Source: JAADHX01 sp964569385
GTDB lineage: Bacteria > Actinomycetota > Acidimicrobiia > Acidimicrobiales > Poriferisodalaceae
Direction of reading: 5' to 3'
Assembly (NCBI GenBank): GCA_964569385.1
Contig: CAZMUM010000027.1
Location: 12,623 to 76,622 of the forward strand
Length of the DNA: 64,000 nt
Numbering within the stretch: the first letter of the stretch is position 1; each line of letters begins with the position of its first letter. The notes beneath the pieces were generated by a model that had not been told where the DNA came from, searched no databases, and worked only from the letters and a program-made list of their open reading frames with translations. This document shows positions 17,838 through 27,342 of the stretch, one piece after another. The translations under genes were made by a program, and so were the position numbers.

Positions 17838-20207
17838 ATGGCTGTAATGGGAACGCGCATGTTGCGCAAGGAAGACCCACCTCTCGTAACAGGCGAAGCC
17901 AAATACATCGACGACATTCACGCTCCAGGCGAGCTTTGGATGGGCATGGTCCGAAGTACCCAGGCCAACGCCAACCTTGTTTCGGTCGACGTGAGCGCGG
18001 CCCTCGACCAGCCAGGAGTCGTGGCCGCCTACACCGGTGCCGACCTTGTCGATGGATACTGGATTGCGCCGCTTCCGTGCGCCTGGCCCGTCACCCCAGA
18101 CATGGTGAACCCGCCCCACTATCCGGTAGCTGTCGACCATGCCAGCTATGTAGGCGACATCGTCGCTGTTGTCCTTGCGTCGTCTCGTTACGAAGCTGCC
18201 GACGCCGTCGAACATGTGGTGGTCGAGTACGAAACCTTGCCAGCGGTGGCATCGCTTGAGGCCTCTGCCGCCGATACGACGATGGCTCACCCCGATCTCG
18301 AAACCAACAAGGCCTACACGTGGGCCCTCGATGCGAACCCCGACGGTGTGGCGGCCGCGATTGAGTCAGCGGCGCACACCGTTACTGCTCAATTCACCCA
18401 GCAGCGGTTGATCCCCTCGGCCATGGAGCCCCGCGGTTGTCTAGCTATTCCGGCTGTGTACGGCGACGAGATGACCTTCTATTCATCGTCTCAGGTGCCT
18501 CACCTGCTCAAGGTTATGATTGCTGCTACCACTGGCTTGCCAGAGAACAACCTTCGTGTCATTGCTCCAGCGGTTGGCGGCGGTTTCGGGGCCAAGCTCA
18601 ACGTCAACGCCGATGAAATCCTGGCGGTGGCGTTGGCCAACAAACTCAAGAAGCCCGTTCGCTGGACCGAAACCCGAACCGAAGCGGCGATGTCCACAAC
18701 CCAGGGCCGCGGTCAGCGTCAAAACGTCGAGTTGGCGTGCGACGCCGACGGCAAACTAACAGCTGTCCGGGTTTACGTTCAGGCCGATATGGGTGCATAT
18801 ATGCAGCTCATCACGCCAGGTGTGCCTCTGCTCGGTTCGTTCCTGTATACCGGCGTGTACGCCTGCCCCAACTTTGGTTTCGTGTGCGAGGGGTTCTTCA
18901 CCAACCTCACTCCCACCGATGCCTATCGCGGTGCGGGTCGTCCAGAAGCCAGCTACGCAATCGAGCGGGCCATGGACATGCTGGCCGCCGAGGTTGGGTT
19001 GGCCCCAGAAGAAATACGTCGTCGCAACTACGCCCAAGGCGGGGAGTTCTTCGAGAACTGGGAAGCTCCATCGGGTCTGGTATTCGACTCAGGCAACTAC
19101 GCGCCGAACCTCGAAAAGGCTCTGGCTATGGCCAACATCGACGAGCTGCGAGCCGAACAAACTCGGCGTCGTGAGGCCGGAGCTACTAAACAGCTCGGTA
19201 TTGGCATGTGTACCTACGTCGAGCTTTGTGGCTTGGCGCCAAGTCGTGCTCTTGGCGATCTTGGTTACGGTGCCGGTGGCTGGGAACACGCCACGGTTCG
19301 AATGCTGCCTACGGGCAAGGTCGAGGTGGTGTCTGGTTCGACACCACACGGACAGGGCCACGAAACCTCGTGGTCGATGATCGTCGCCGACAAGATGGGT
19401 ATCGATCCAGCCGACGTCACCGTCCTTCACTCCGACACAGCACGAAGCCCGTTAGGCCTCGATACCTACGGCTCGCGTTCGCTTGCTGTTGGTGGTGTGG
19501 CCATAGCCATGGCGACCGACAAAGTCATCGCCAAGGCCAAGGCCATCGTTGCTCATCAAATGGAAGCCAACGTCGACGACATCGTGCTCGAAAACGGCAA
19601 CCTTATGGTGGCTGGTTCGCCCGATAGAGCAACACCGATTCAAGCGGTTGGGTTTGCTGCTTTCGCGGCCCATGATCTTCCGGAGGGAATGGAGCCAAAC
19701 CTTCAAGAACAGGTCAGCTTCGACCCGCCCAACTTTGCGTTCCCATTCGGAACCCACGTTTGTGTTATCGAAGTCGACGTTGGCACTGGCCACATCGAAG
19801 TCATCGACTACGTCGCGGTCGACGATTGCGGCAATCAGGTCAACCCTATGATTGTTGAGGGCCAAGTTCACGGCGGGATTGTCCAAGGCGTGGCCCAAGC
19901 GTTGTGGGAGTACGCCCAGTACGACGACGATGGCAATCCGCTAAATCCATCGTTTATGGACTACCTGGTTCCTTCCCCGACCGAGATGCCAAACATGAGA
20001 GTCGACTCCACCATCACGCCGTCCACTACTAATCCGCTTGGTGTCAAAGGTGTCGGCGAGGCCGGAACGATTGGTTCTGCCGCCGCCGCCATCAACGCCG
20101 TGGTCGATGCCCTAGCGCCGTACGGGGTCAAGGACATTGACATGCCGGCTACGCCACAGAAGGTATGGCGATTAATCAACGCCAGCTCAGAAGGGGGCTC
20201 GCAATGA
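17838..20207 (+). CDS. Molybdopterin-binding large subunit, form II CO-dehydrogenase-like
   Basis: The 789-residue catalytic subunit of the xanthine oxidase/CO dehydrogenase family binds Mo-pterin cytosine dinucleotide. It has GGGFGAK (Mo-pterin contact) and, at about residues 362-368, AYRGAGR. True form I CO dehydrogenase carries AYxCSFR here, so this is the form II type, for which CO oxidation is not established; an aldehyde, N-heterocycle or other organic substrate is as likely. The C-terminal GVKGVGEAGT includes the conserved catalytic Glu. It overlaps the FAD subunit gene by 4 bp (ATGA). Confidence 0.93.
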   Translation: MAVMGTRMLRKEDPPLVTGEAKYIDDIHAPGELWMGMVRSTQANANLVSVDVSAALDQPGVVAAYTGADLVDGYWIAPLPCAWPVTPDMVNPPHYPVAVDHASYVGDIVAVVLASSRYEAADAVEHVVVEYETLPAVASLEASAADTTMAHPDLETNKAYTWALDANPDGVAAAIESAAHTVTAQFTQQRLIPSAMEPRGCLAIPAVYGDEMTFYSSSQVPHLLKVMIAATTGLPENNLRVIAPAVGGGFGAKLNVNADEILAVALANKLKKPVRWTETRTEAAMSTTQGRGQRQNVELACDADGKLTAVRVYVQADMGAYMQLITPGVPLLGSFLYTGVYACPNFGFVCEGFFTNLTPTDAYRGAGRPEASYAIERAMDMLAAEVGLAPEEIRRRNYAQGGEFFENWEAPSGLVFDSGNYAPNLEKALAMANIDELRAEQTRRREAGATKQLGIGMCTYVELCGLAPSRALGDLGYGAGGWEHATVRMLPTGKVEVVSGSTPHGQGHETSWSMIVADKMGIDPADVTVLHSDTARSPLGLDTYGSRSLAVGGVAIAMATDKVIAKAKAIVAHQMEANVDDIVLENGNLMVAGSPDRATPIQAVGFAAFAAHDLPEGMEPNLQEQVSFDPPNFAFPFGTHVCVIEVDVGTGHIEVIDYVAVDDCGNQVNPMIVEGQVHGGIVQGVAQALWEYAQYDDDGNPLNPSFMDYLVPSPTEMPNMRVDSTITPSTTNPLGVKGVGEAGTIGSAAAAINAVVDALAPYGVKDIDMPATPQKVWRLINASSEGGSQ

Positions 20208-21019
20208 TCCCGGCAGCATTCGACTACGTAGTGGCCGACAACTCCGAGCACGCAGTTTCGCTACTCGGCGAACATGGCGACGAAGCCAAGCTGATGGCTG
20301 GGGGCCACAGCCTCATTCCGATGATGAAGTTCCGGCTGGCTACGCCGTCGATGGTTGTCGATGTCGGTCGTTTGGACGATCTTCGTTACATCAAGGTCGA
20401 TGGCGACCAGGTGCGCATTGGTGCCACCACCCGTCACAGCGAGCTCGAGAATTCTGCTGAACTGATGGCGGCATGTCCGTTGCTGGCCCACGTCGCAGCC
20501 AAGGTTGGCGACCCACAAGTGAGGCACCGAGGCACCCTGGGCGGCACTATCGCCCATGCTGACCCTGCATCGGATCTACCGGCAGCCGTTTTGGCTCTCG
20601 GCGGAACCATCGTGGCAACTGGTCCCGGCGGCTCGCGCGAGATCGGGGCTACCGAGTTCTTCACTGGTTACTTCGAGTCGGTGTTAGCCGCCGATGAGAT
20701 GATCACCGAGGTTCGTGTGCCGGTCAGCACCGGTGGCTGGAACTTCCAGAAGTTCAACCGTCGAGCTCAGGATTGGGCCATCGTTGGCGTATGTGTTGCC
20801 GAAAACGGCGCAGGGGTGAGCCTTATCAACATGGGCTCGGTGCCAGTCCGCGCTAGTGCGGTTGAAGAGGCCGTAGCTTCGGGGGCGTCGGTTGCTGATG
20901 CGGCCGCAGTCGCTGCCGATGGCACTTCGCCGCCGCAGGATCTCAACGCCGACGCAGACTACCGTGCTCATCTCGCACGCGTTCTAACCGAACGAGCCCT
21001 AACTGCCGCTGCCGGGTAG
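20204..21019 (+). CDS. FAD-binding medium subunit of the Mo hydroxylase
   Basis: The 271-residue CoxM-type subunit binds FAD through LMAGGHSLIPMMK (residues 30-42) and the RHRGTLGGTIAHADPASDLP region. It accepts electrons from the iron-sulfur subunit and hands them to a quinone or other acceptor. The order small-large-medium differs from the classic coxMSL order. No maturation genes (coxDEFG-type MoxR ATPase or XdhC-like) follow. The next gene starts 229 bp away, across a promoter region for the pilus operon. Confidence 0.92.
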   Translation: MIPAAFDYVVADNSEHAVSLLGEHGDEAKLMAGGHSLIPMMKFRLATPSMVVDVGRLDDLRYIKVDGDQVRIGATTRHSELENSAELMAACPLLAHVAAKVGDPQVRHRGTLGGTIAHADPASDLPAAVLALGGTIVATGPGGSREIGATEFFTGYFESVLAADEMITEVRVPVSTGGWNFQKFNRRAQDWAIVGVCVAENGAGVSLINMGSVPVRASAVEEAVASGASVADAAAVAADGTSPPQDLNADADYRAHLARVLTERALTAAAG

Positions 21020-21248
21020 ACAAGCGCGAATAGCCGAACTCAGCGGATCGAGGCTCATCGGGCCGCTCGGGCCCCGCCTCCGATCCGACCGTCGCTGGCT
21101 CCTCCCTACTCGCGCGGCTCCTATGTATGACGATCTCGAGACAGCTTTGGTTCTTTGTCAAGTTCTCCAATTGAGCTGTCGATGACCTCTGCACCGGAGA
21201 CACCGGCACCACGACCCGGGGGTCGGGGAAACTTGGAGGAGGAAGCGA

Positions 21249-21413
21249 ATGTACTTTCGCATCATGGGCCGGCTACTTGAAGCCAGCCAAGACGAAAATG
21301 GCGGCGTTGCCGCAGAGTACGGAGTCATCGTCGCGGGCATCGCCGTTCTAGTTGCAGTTGCAGCTTTGGCACTTGGCGGACGCATCAGCGACCTGTTCGA
21401 CTCGGTTCTCTAG
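21249..21413 (+). CDS. flp: Flp-type pilin of the Tad pilus
   Basis: The 54-residue prepilin has the short leader ending at Gly in GGVAAEY, the Flp G-x4-E-Y processing motif, followed by one hydrophobic helix ending GGRISDLF. It is the structural subunit of a Tad pilus and would be cut by a prepilin peptidase that is not in this window. A very strong GGAGGA site lies 5 bp before the ATG, as expected for an abundant protein. It heads the Tad operon. Confidence 0.93.
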   Translation: MYFRIMGRLLEASQDENGGVAAEYGVIVAGIAVLVAVAALALGGRISDLFDSVL

Positions 21414-21477
21414 ACAACACCGCTTCCCACGAACGCCGGTCGCGTTGCGGCCGGCGTTTGGGACGGCTGAGTGATTC

Positions 21478-21858
21478 ATGTCGAGACGTCGAACCTCTCA
21501 CGGATCGGCGGCGGTCGAGTTGGCCGTTGTTATTCCGATTCTCGTGGTGCTGCTGTTTGGGCTCATTCAGATCGGTCTGGGGTTTTACCGCTTGCACGCA
21601 GTGCACTCGACGGCCCGCGACGCGGCCAACGTCGGCGCGACTCTTCCCGGCGGCGAGTGCGACTACGCGACGAATGCGCTGAGCGATCTCGACCTCACGG
21701 CAACTTGCAGAGTCGAAGCGACGTGTCCTGGCGAGCAAGCCGTGGTCGTGATCCAAGCCAAGACAGGAATCGACTTCCCGTTCGTGGGCACTCGAACTCT
21801 GTCCGTCAGCAGCCGGGCCGAAGCTGAGTGTTCGATGGAGGAGCCTGGTCGGTTGTGA
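21478..21858 (+). CDS. TadE-like pseudopilin
   Basis: The 126-residue product has an N-terminal basic stretch followed by SAAVELAVVIPILVVLLFGL, the TadE domain with its conserved Glu near the start of the helix, and a Cys-containing extracellular tail. TadE-type minor pilins aid assembly or anchoring of Flp fibres. It lies between flp and cpaB in the operon. Confidence 0.88.
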   Translation: MSRRRTSHGSAAVELAVVIPILVVLLFGLIQIGLGFYRLHAVHSTARDAANVGATLPGGECDYATNALSDLDLTATCRVEATCPGEQAVVVIQAKTGIDFPFVGTRTLSVSSRAEAECSMEEPGRL

Positions 21859-21918
21859 CCGAAGTACGTTCTCAACAAAGTCGCAACGGATGTTCGTAGT
21901 TGCGGAAACGGGTGAAGT

Positions 21919-22749
21919 ATGAAACGCAAAATGATGGGCATAGTCGGTGCACTGCTGATGGCAGCGTTCGGGACGGTACTTCTGGTGCTGTTCATCCGAG
22001 ATGCCGAAGCACGAGCAGTAGCAGGCGAAGAACGTGTCGACGTTCTTGTTGTTACCGAGACGATAAGTGCCGGCACACCGGCCGAACTTGTGGCCGAGTC
22101 GGTAAAGGTCGAATCGATACCCGCCAAGGTTCGAGCACTAGGCGCGGTAGTCGACTTGGTGCCTCTGGAGGGCATGGTCGTTGCGGTCGATCTTCAGCCA
22201 GGCGAACAGCTCATCTCCACACGGTTTGTTCAGCCTGACCTCCTGACCCGTACTCGGGTCACCGTGCCAGAAGGCACCGTCGAAGTCACGTTGTCGCTCG
22301 ATCCCCATCGTGCCGTGGGTGGCGCTCTGTTCCCAGGTGATGAGGTCGTGGTTTTCTCGTCGTTCGAACCGTTCGAGATTGGCGGCGCGCCTGTCTCGCA
22401 AACTCCAGAGGGTGAACCACTGGTCGAAGTCGATGGAATTCTCGTTCCTGCCGACACGAAGACACCCAACGCGACAAGGCTCATCCTCCAACAGGTGCTG
22501 GTCACCAATGTTCAGGTCGAAGAGATACCGGTCATCGAAGAAGGAACAGAGGAACAAGCCGAACGCCGCGGTCTCGCCCCATCTGGCAAGTTGCTGATCT
22601 CGTTAGCAGTGAGCCCAGAAGATGCCGAGCGACTCGTGTTCACTGCTGAGCACGGCTCGGTGTGGCTCGGCCGTCAACCCGGAGATATCAATCTAAGAGA
22701 CACCGAAATCCAGACCAGAGGCCGCATCTACGGAGAGGACTCGCCATGA
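21919..22749 (+). CDS. cpaB: CpaB/RcpC pilus assembly protein (SAF domain)
   Basis: The 276-residue protein has one N-terminal membrane anchor (residues 5-26), an SAF domain (VLVVTETISAGTPAELVAES onward) and an RcpC-type C-terminal domain. CpaB proteins act outside the membrane in Tad pilus assembly. It overlaps cpaE by 4 bp (ATGA). Confidence 0.9.
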   Translation: MKRKMMGIVGALLMAAFGTVLLVLFIRDAEARAVAGEERVDVLVVTETISAGTPAELVAESVKVESIPAKVRALGAVVDLVPLEGMVVAVDLQPGEQLISTRFVQPDLLTRTRVTVPEGTVEVTLSLDPHRAVGGALFPGDEVVVFSSFEPFEIGGAPVSQTPEGEPLVEVDGILVPADTKTPNATRLILQQVLVTNVQVEEIPVIEEGTEEQAERRGLAPSGKLLISLAVSPEDAERLVFTAEHGSVWLGRQPGDINLRDTEIQTRGRIYGEDSP

Positions 22750-23936
22750 GTGTCGTCGCTTTCGTAACCAATGACCCGGGCATGGATCGCGAGCTGTCAA
22801 CCGAACTGGCCGACCACACGATCCAGGTGTCTTCGATCGCGCTTGGCCCAACGGCCTCGCCAATGTTCATTGTCGAGTCCTTGCCAACCGGTGGCGATCT
22901 AGTGGTCGTGGTAGCTGCAGATATTCCTGCGGACCGTGCACTAGCTGTTCTGGAACACATCGACCGCAACCGACCGACCGCGGCGACGGTGTTAGTTACT
23001 GACTCCGACAGTGCTCTGTTGCGTCGGGCTATGGCCGTGGGCGTGCGCTCAGTTATTTCACCAACGGCACCCCCAGAAGAACTAGCCGACACGGTCAGAG
23101 AAGTGATGGCGTGGCTTGCCAGGCGCCGTCAGGTTTTGGTCGGAGTCGACGGCGACCCGGAGCGGAGGGTGCTCTCAGTCTTGAGCGCGAAGGGTGGCAC
23201 CGGCAAAACAACTGTCGCCTCAAACGTCGCAATAGCGCTGGCCACCGTCGCACCTGGCCAAGTTGTACTGGTCGATTTCGACCTCCAGTTCGGCGACGTC
23301 GAGTACGCGCTTCGCCTGAAACCAGAACAAACGATTGCCGATTTGGGCCGTGCTCGCGACCGGGTCGACGCCACATCGGTCAAGGCATTCTTGACCGCCC
23401 ATCCGTCCGGGGTGTTTGCCCTTTGTGCACCATCAAGTCCTGCCGAATCCGAGGATCTGAGTGCTGTAGTGCTCGACCGGGTCATCGACCTGCTCGCCTC
23501 ACAGTTCCGATATGTCGTGATCGACACTGCGGGCGGAATCGACGACGCATCGCTGGTCGCAATGGATCACGCCACCGACCTACTGCTGATGAGTTCGACC
23601 GACATCCCCTCGGTTCGGGCGTTACAAAAGACCGTCCACGCCCTCGGAAGTCTTGGGTTCGCCGATCGAAATTGGCATTACATCCTCAACCGCAGCGACG
23701 CCAAGGTGGGCTTGACCCCCGACGATGTGCGCGAAGCAATCGGCATGCCAATCGACCTCGCCATTCCAGACACCAAGGCTATGACCCTGGCCATGAACCA
23801 GGGCTCGCCGCTGATTGAAACCGACCCCAGAGCGGCTGCGAGCAAGAAACTAACAACATTCGTCCAACGGTTCATCCCCGAGATCCAAGCCGAACCGGTC
23901 CGAAAATCTGCCTTCTCGTTGAGGAGTTCACGATGA
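22746..23936 (+). CDS. cpaE: CpaE/TadZ-like localisation ATPase
   Basis: The 396-residue protein combines an N-terminal receiver-like domain (residues 1-125, probably lacking phosphorylation) with a MinD/ParA-type ATPase. The deviant Walker A is SAKGGTGKTTVASNVA and the Walker B region VVLVDFDLQFGDVEYAL. Family members place the Tad machine in the cell. ATGA overlaps join it to cpaB and cpaF. Confidence 0.9.
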   Translation: MSVVAFVTNDPGMDRELSTELADHTIQVSSIALGPTASPMFIVESLPTGGDLVVVVAADIPADRALAVLEHIDRNRPTAATVLVTDSDSALLRRAMAVGVRSVISPTAPPEELADTVREVMAWLARRRQVLVGVDGDPERRVLSVLSAKGGTGKTTVASNVAIALATVAPGQVVLVDFDLQFGDVEYALRLKPEQTIADLGRARDRVDATSVKAFLTAHPSGVFALCAPSSPAESEDLSAVVLDRVIDLLASQFRYVVIDTAGGIDDASLVAMDHATDLLLMSSTDIPSVRALQKTVHALGSLGFADRNWHYILNRSDAKVGLTPDDVREAIGMPIDLAIPDTKAMTLAMNQGSPLIETDPRAAASKKLTTFVQRFIPEIQAEPVRKSAFSLRSSR

Positions 23937-25357
23937 GTTTGGGGAACAGGCTCAAGGCTGTAACTCCCGAGAGCGAGGAATCGATCGGATCGCTGCCAGG
24001 TGTCGGGCCCGTTGTGGCCGCACCATCGGTCGACCCATTCGCAGCCGTCAAGGAACGGGCCCAGCAGGCCCTATTCGACCGACTCGGCACCAGAATGTTC
24101 GACGCCGAACTCGATGAAGCCGAACTACTCGAGATGGTGAGCACCGAACTAGTCGCAGTGCTCGAAACCGAGGCAGCAGCACTCACGCCCGATGAACGCC
24201 AGGGATTGGTCGAGCAACTTTGTGCCGATGTGCTCGGCCACGGACCAATCGACGAGCTTCTGGCCGACGAGTCGGTCACCGAGATCATGGTGAGTGGAAC
24301 CTCGCGAATCTATGTGGAACGCGAAGGTCGTCTCGAAGAGAGCGACATCCGCTTTCTCAACAACGAACACCTACGTCGTGTCATAGAACGAATCGTTTCT
24401 CGCGTTGGCCGCCGCGTCGACGAGAGCTCACCAATGGTCGACGCCAGGCTTCCCGATGGAAGTCGTGTCAATGCGATCATTCCCCCTCTTTCGGTTGACG
24501 GCCCTTCGCTAACGATCCGAAAGTTCGCCAAAAAGGGTCTTACCGTCGACGACCTCATCACCAAAGGGTCGATATCGCGAGAAGTGGCTGACTTCCTCGA
24601 AGGTTGCGTGCGCGGCAAGCTCAATATTTTGGTAAGCGGAGGAACTGGCAGCGGTAAGACCACCCTGCTCAACATTGTTTCGTCGTTCATTCCAGAAGAC
24701 GAACGCATCGTCACCATTGAAGACGCCGTCGAGTTGCGGCTACGCCAGCGTCACGTGGTTCGACTAGAGAGTCGTCCGCCCAACATTGAGGGCAAAGGCG
24801 CTGTCTCCATTCGAGACTTGGTGCGGAACTCGTTACGTATGCGACCCGACCGCATCATTGTCGGTGAGGTTCGATCTGGCGAGGCGCTCGACATGCTCCA
24901 GGCGATGAACACCGGTCATGAGGGATCTCTTTCTACCCTTCACGCCAACACCCCGCGCGATGCAATTAGTCGACTCGAGACTATGGTCCTCATGAGCGGG
25001 ATCGAACTCCCGGTGAGAGCTATTCGTGAACAGATTGCGTCGGCTCTCGACCTGATCGTGCAGATCGGACGACTTCGAGATGGCAGCCGTCGAGTCGTGA
25101 AGATCTCGGAGGTCAACGGTCTCGAAGGCGACATCGTCACGCTGACCGACCTGTTCGAATTTGATGCAGGGGCTGGTGTGGATGCCGATGGCATGTTCCT
25201 CGGACAACTTGGGGCCACGGGCCTGAGGCCCCAGTGTGGTCCGAGGTTGGCCGACCAAGGCATCACCTTTCCCGCCACCCTCTTTCAGAAATCTGATGCC
25301 GGTGATGCAGCCGCAGAGCTCGACTGGCGGCGACCAAAAACGGCCGGCAAGTGGTAA
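23933..25357 (+). CDS. cpaF: Tad pilus secretion ATPase (CpaF/TadA)
   Basis: The 474-residue type II/IV secretion ATPase drives pilus assembly. It contains Walker A GGTGSGKTTLLN, the Asp-box-like EDAVELRL, the Walker B region MRPDRIIVGEVRSGEALDML and the His box STLHANTP. The N-terminal domain (residues 50-150) is typical of CpaF. Its stop overlaps the GTG of the following fusion gene. Confidence 0.95.
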   Translation: MSLGNRLKAVTPESEESIGSLPGVGPVVAAPSVDPFAAVKERAQQALFDRLGTRMFDAELDEAELLEMVSTELVAVLETEAAALTPDERQGLVEQLCADVLGHGPIDELLADESVTEIMVSGTSRIYVEREGRLEESDIRFLNNEHLRRVIERIVSRVGRRVDESSPMVDARLPDGSRVNAIIPPLSVDGPSLTIRKFAKKGLTVDDLITKGSISREVADFLEGCVRGKLNILVSGGTGSGKTTLLNIVSSFIPEDERIVTIEDAVELRLRQRHVVRLESRPPNIEGKGAVSIRDLVRNSLRMRPDRIIVGEVRSGEALDMLQAMNTGHEGSLSTLHANTPRDAISRLETMVLMSGIELPVRAIREQIASALDLIVQIGRLRDGSRRVVKISEVNGLEGDIVTLTDLFEFDAGAGVDADGMFLGQLGATGLRPQCGPRLADQGITFPATLFQKSDAGDAAAELDWRRPKTAGKW

Positions 25358-27342
25358 CCACCGGCCCAGCTCGACTTGGGTCTCGCGTGCTGCGCGGCGC
25401 TGCGGCGTTGTCACTAACGACAGCGCTGGTGCTGTCTTGGAGCGCCAATCCGGTCGGTGCCCAACCTGGTCCGCAGTTCGATCCCGATCCGCCCGCATCC
25501 GAACAAGCGGCCGATATCGAAGTGACCCAGATTGAAGCCGAGGACGGCGAGCTGAAACTATCTATCGAGATACCGCCAGCGGTTGCCGGAGGCCGTCTCG
25601 ACGTCGATGCAGTTGGCGTAATTGTGGATGGGTCCTATGTGCTGGCTTCGGTCGAGCGGGTCAACGGTGATGAGTTGACGATCGTCTTGGCCATCGATGT
25701 TTCGGGCTCTACGGCCGGTGAGGTGCTCATTCGAGCCATAGCAGCTGCCAACGCTTTCGTTGGCAGCCTCCCTGACGGCGCTTTAGTTGGAGTGGTCTCG
25801 TTTGGTCCTGAGGTGCTGGTTGTTCAGGCGCCCACCGACGATCGGGTTGCGGTCGCTACCGCGCTTGGCTCGCTGACGGCCGAGGGCGCAACGTCGCTGT
25901 TCGACGGGACGATTGCTGCGGTCGAACTGGTTGGCACGACGCAAAGCTCAACCCGCCAGGTCGTGGTGTTCTCCGATGGGGGAGACACAGCATCAACCGC
26001 CGGGCTTAGCGAGGTCATTGCCAGGGCCACAACGGCCGACGTCGGCATCGATGTGGTTGCCCTCGAAAGCGAGGAGTTTTCCCCAGACGTGTTGAACACG
26101 CTCGCCGTGGATGGCCGGGTTTGGTCGGTCGATTCACCCGAACAGATTGCGTCTGCGTTCGGCGAACTTGGCGACCGATTCGGTAACCAGTTTGTAGTTA
26201 CTCTCCCTGAAACCGCTGGCGAGATAGTTGTTGTGGTGCGAGGCGACGAAGGCATCAGGCGGGTGGCTGTCGAGAATTCCACTGTTGAAGAAGGACCGGT
26301 TGGGCTGGGTCGAACCGAGACCACCTCACCTGAAATCGCGGCGGCACGATTGATCCCGCCAGCCTCTGCCATACCAATCATCGCCCCACTGCCCGACACT
26401 GTGTTTGGGAAAAATACCTTGTGGCTCGGGCTTGGCGCCATCGCGGCAGGCATCTTCGGCGCCGGCGCTACTTTGGCGTGGCCTACGCGCAAGAACCCGA
26501 ACCGCACCTCGCTCATTCGTCGTCACCGCTCCAAACCAAATCGGGCCGAGATGGTGCAGCGGTTGTCCGAACTCGCCGATGCTGGGCTGAAACGTACCGG
26601 CAAGAGCAAAGGCCTGGCCCGACAGCTTGAGCAGTCGGGATCGACGCTGCGCGCTGGTGAGTTTGTGGTCTTGGTGGGTGCGATTGCCCTCGGGACCATG
26701 ACCGTTGCTTCGGTTGTAGTCGGACCCGTGGTGGGCCTGGTATCGGCAGTTGTTGTAGTGATCGCTTCGAAGGTGCGGCTGTCCCGTCGAGTCAAAAAGG
26801 TAAGAGAACAGTTCGGTGAGCAGCTCGGATCAACGCTTCAACTGCTGGCATCGAACCTGAGAGTTGGGCACGGCTTGTTGCAGAGTGTTGATGCTGTCGG
26901 GCAGGAATCAGAGTCGCCAACTCGCGAAGAGTTCAGACGAGTCACCGGCGAGGTGCGGCTGGGTCGCGATGTCGGCGGTGCTCTACGAGCCATGTCTGAT
27001 CGCCTCGACAACGACGACTTTCGTTGGGTGGTTCAGGCGATCGAGATTCACCGCGACGTGGGCGGCGATCTTGGCGAAGTCCTCGACAACGTGGGCGTTA
27101 CGATTCGCGATCGTCAGCGGCTGAAGGGTCAGATCGAGTCGCTCAGCGCTGATGGCCGGATCTCGGCGGCGGTGATGATGGCTCTGCCGTTCTGCGTTGG
27201 GGCGATGATGCTGGCGACGACTCCCGACTACTTCGACGAGCTAACCGGTCGCTCAGCCGGACGGTTGCTGCTTGCTTTTGGGGCTGTGTTGATGGTGAGT
27301 GGTGGTGCCTGGCTGAAGGCCATCGTGAGATTGGACTTCTGA
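25351..27342 (+). CDS. Fusion of a VWA domain to TadB-type pilus platform protein
   Basis: The 663-residue protein starts at a GTG overlapping cpaF. Residues 1-38 form a signal peptide (basic start, hydrophobic core, VGAQ). Residues about 108-285 form a von Willebrand A domain with MIDAS motif DVSGS and later FSDGGD. A membrane span lies near 352-374 and is followed by a basic linker. Residues 430-663 are a TadB/GspF platform module with two spans, the T2SSF helical domain (GSTLQLLASNLRVGHGLLQSV) and two C-terminal spans. TadB normally stands alone; here the platform carries an external metal-dependent adhesion-type domain. No stop or frameshift separates the parts. Confidence 0.9.
   Translation: MVTTGPARLGSRVLRGAAALSLTTALVLSWSANPVGAQPGPQFDPDPPASEQAADIEVTQIEAEDGELKLSIEIPPAVAGGRLDVDAVGVIVDGSYVLASVERVNGDELTIVLAIDVSGSTAGEVLIRAIAAANAFVGSLPDGALVGVVSFGPEVLVVQAPTDDRVAVATALGSLTAEGATSLFDGTIAAVELVGTTQSSTRQVVVFSDGGDTASTAGLSEVIARATTADVGIDVVALESEEFSPDVLNTLAVDGRVWSVDSPEQIASAFGELGDRFGNQFVVTLPETAGEIVVVVRGDEGIRRVAVENSTVEEGPVGLGRTETTSPEIAAARLIPPASAIPIIAPLPDTVFGKNTLWLGLGAIAAGIFGAGATLAWPTRKNPNRTSLIRRHRSKPNRAEMVQRLSELADAGLKRTGKSKGLARQLEQSGSTLRAGEFVVLVGAIALGTMTVASVVVGPVVGLVSAVVVVIASKVRLSRRVKKVREQFGEQLGSTLQLLASNLRVGHGLLQSVDAVGQESESPTREEFRRVTGEVRLGRDVGGALRAMSDRLDNDDFRWVVQAIEIHRDVGGDLGEVLDNVGVTIRDRQRLKGQIESLSADGRISAAVMMALPFCVGAMMLATTPDYFDELTGRSAGRLLLAFGAVLMVSGGAWLKAIVRLDF

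Noticed and set aside
17838..20207. True CO dehydrogenase large subunit (coxL form I)
   Set aside because: The active-site loop lacks the Cys of AYxCSFR and reads AYRGAGR, so CO oxidation is not claimed.
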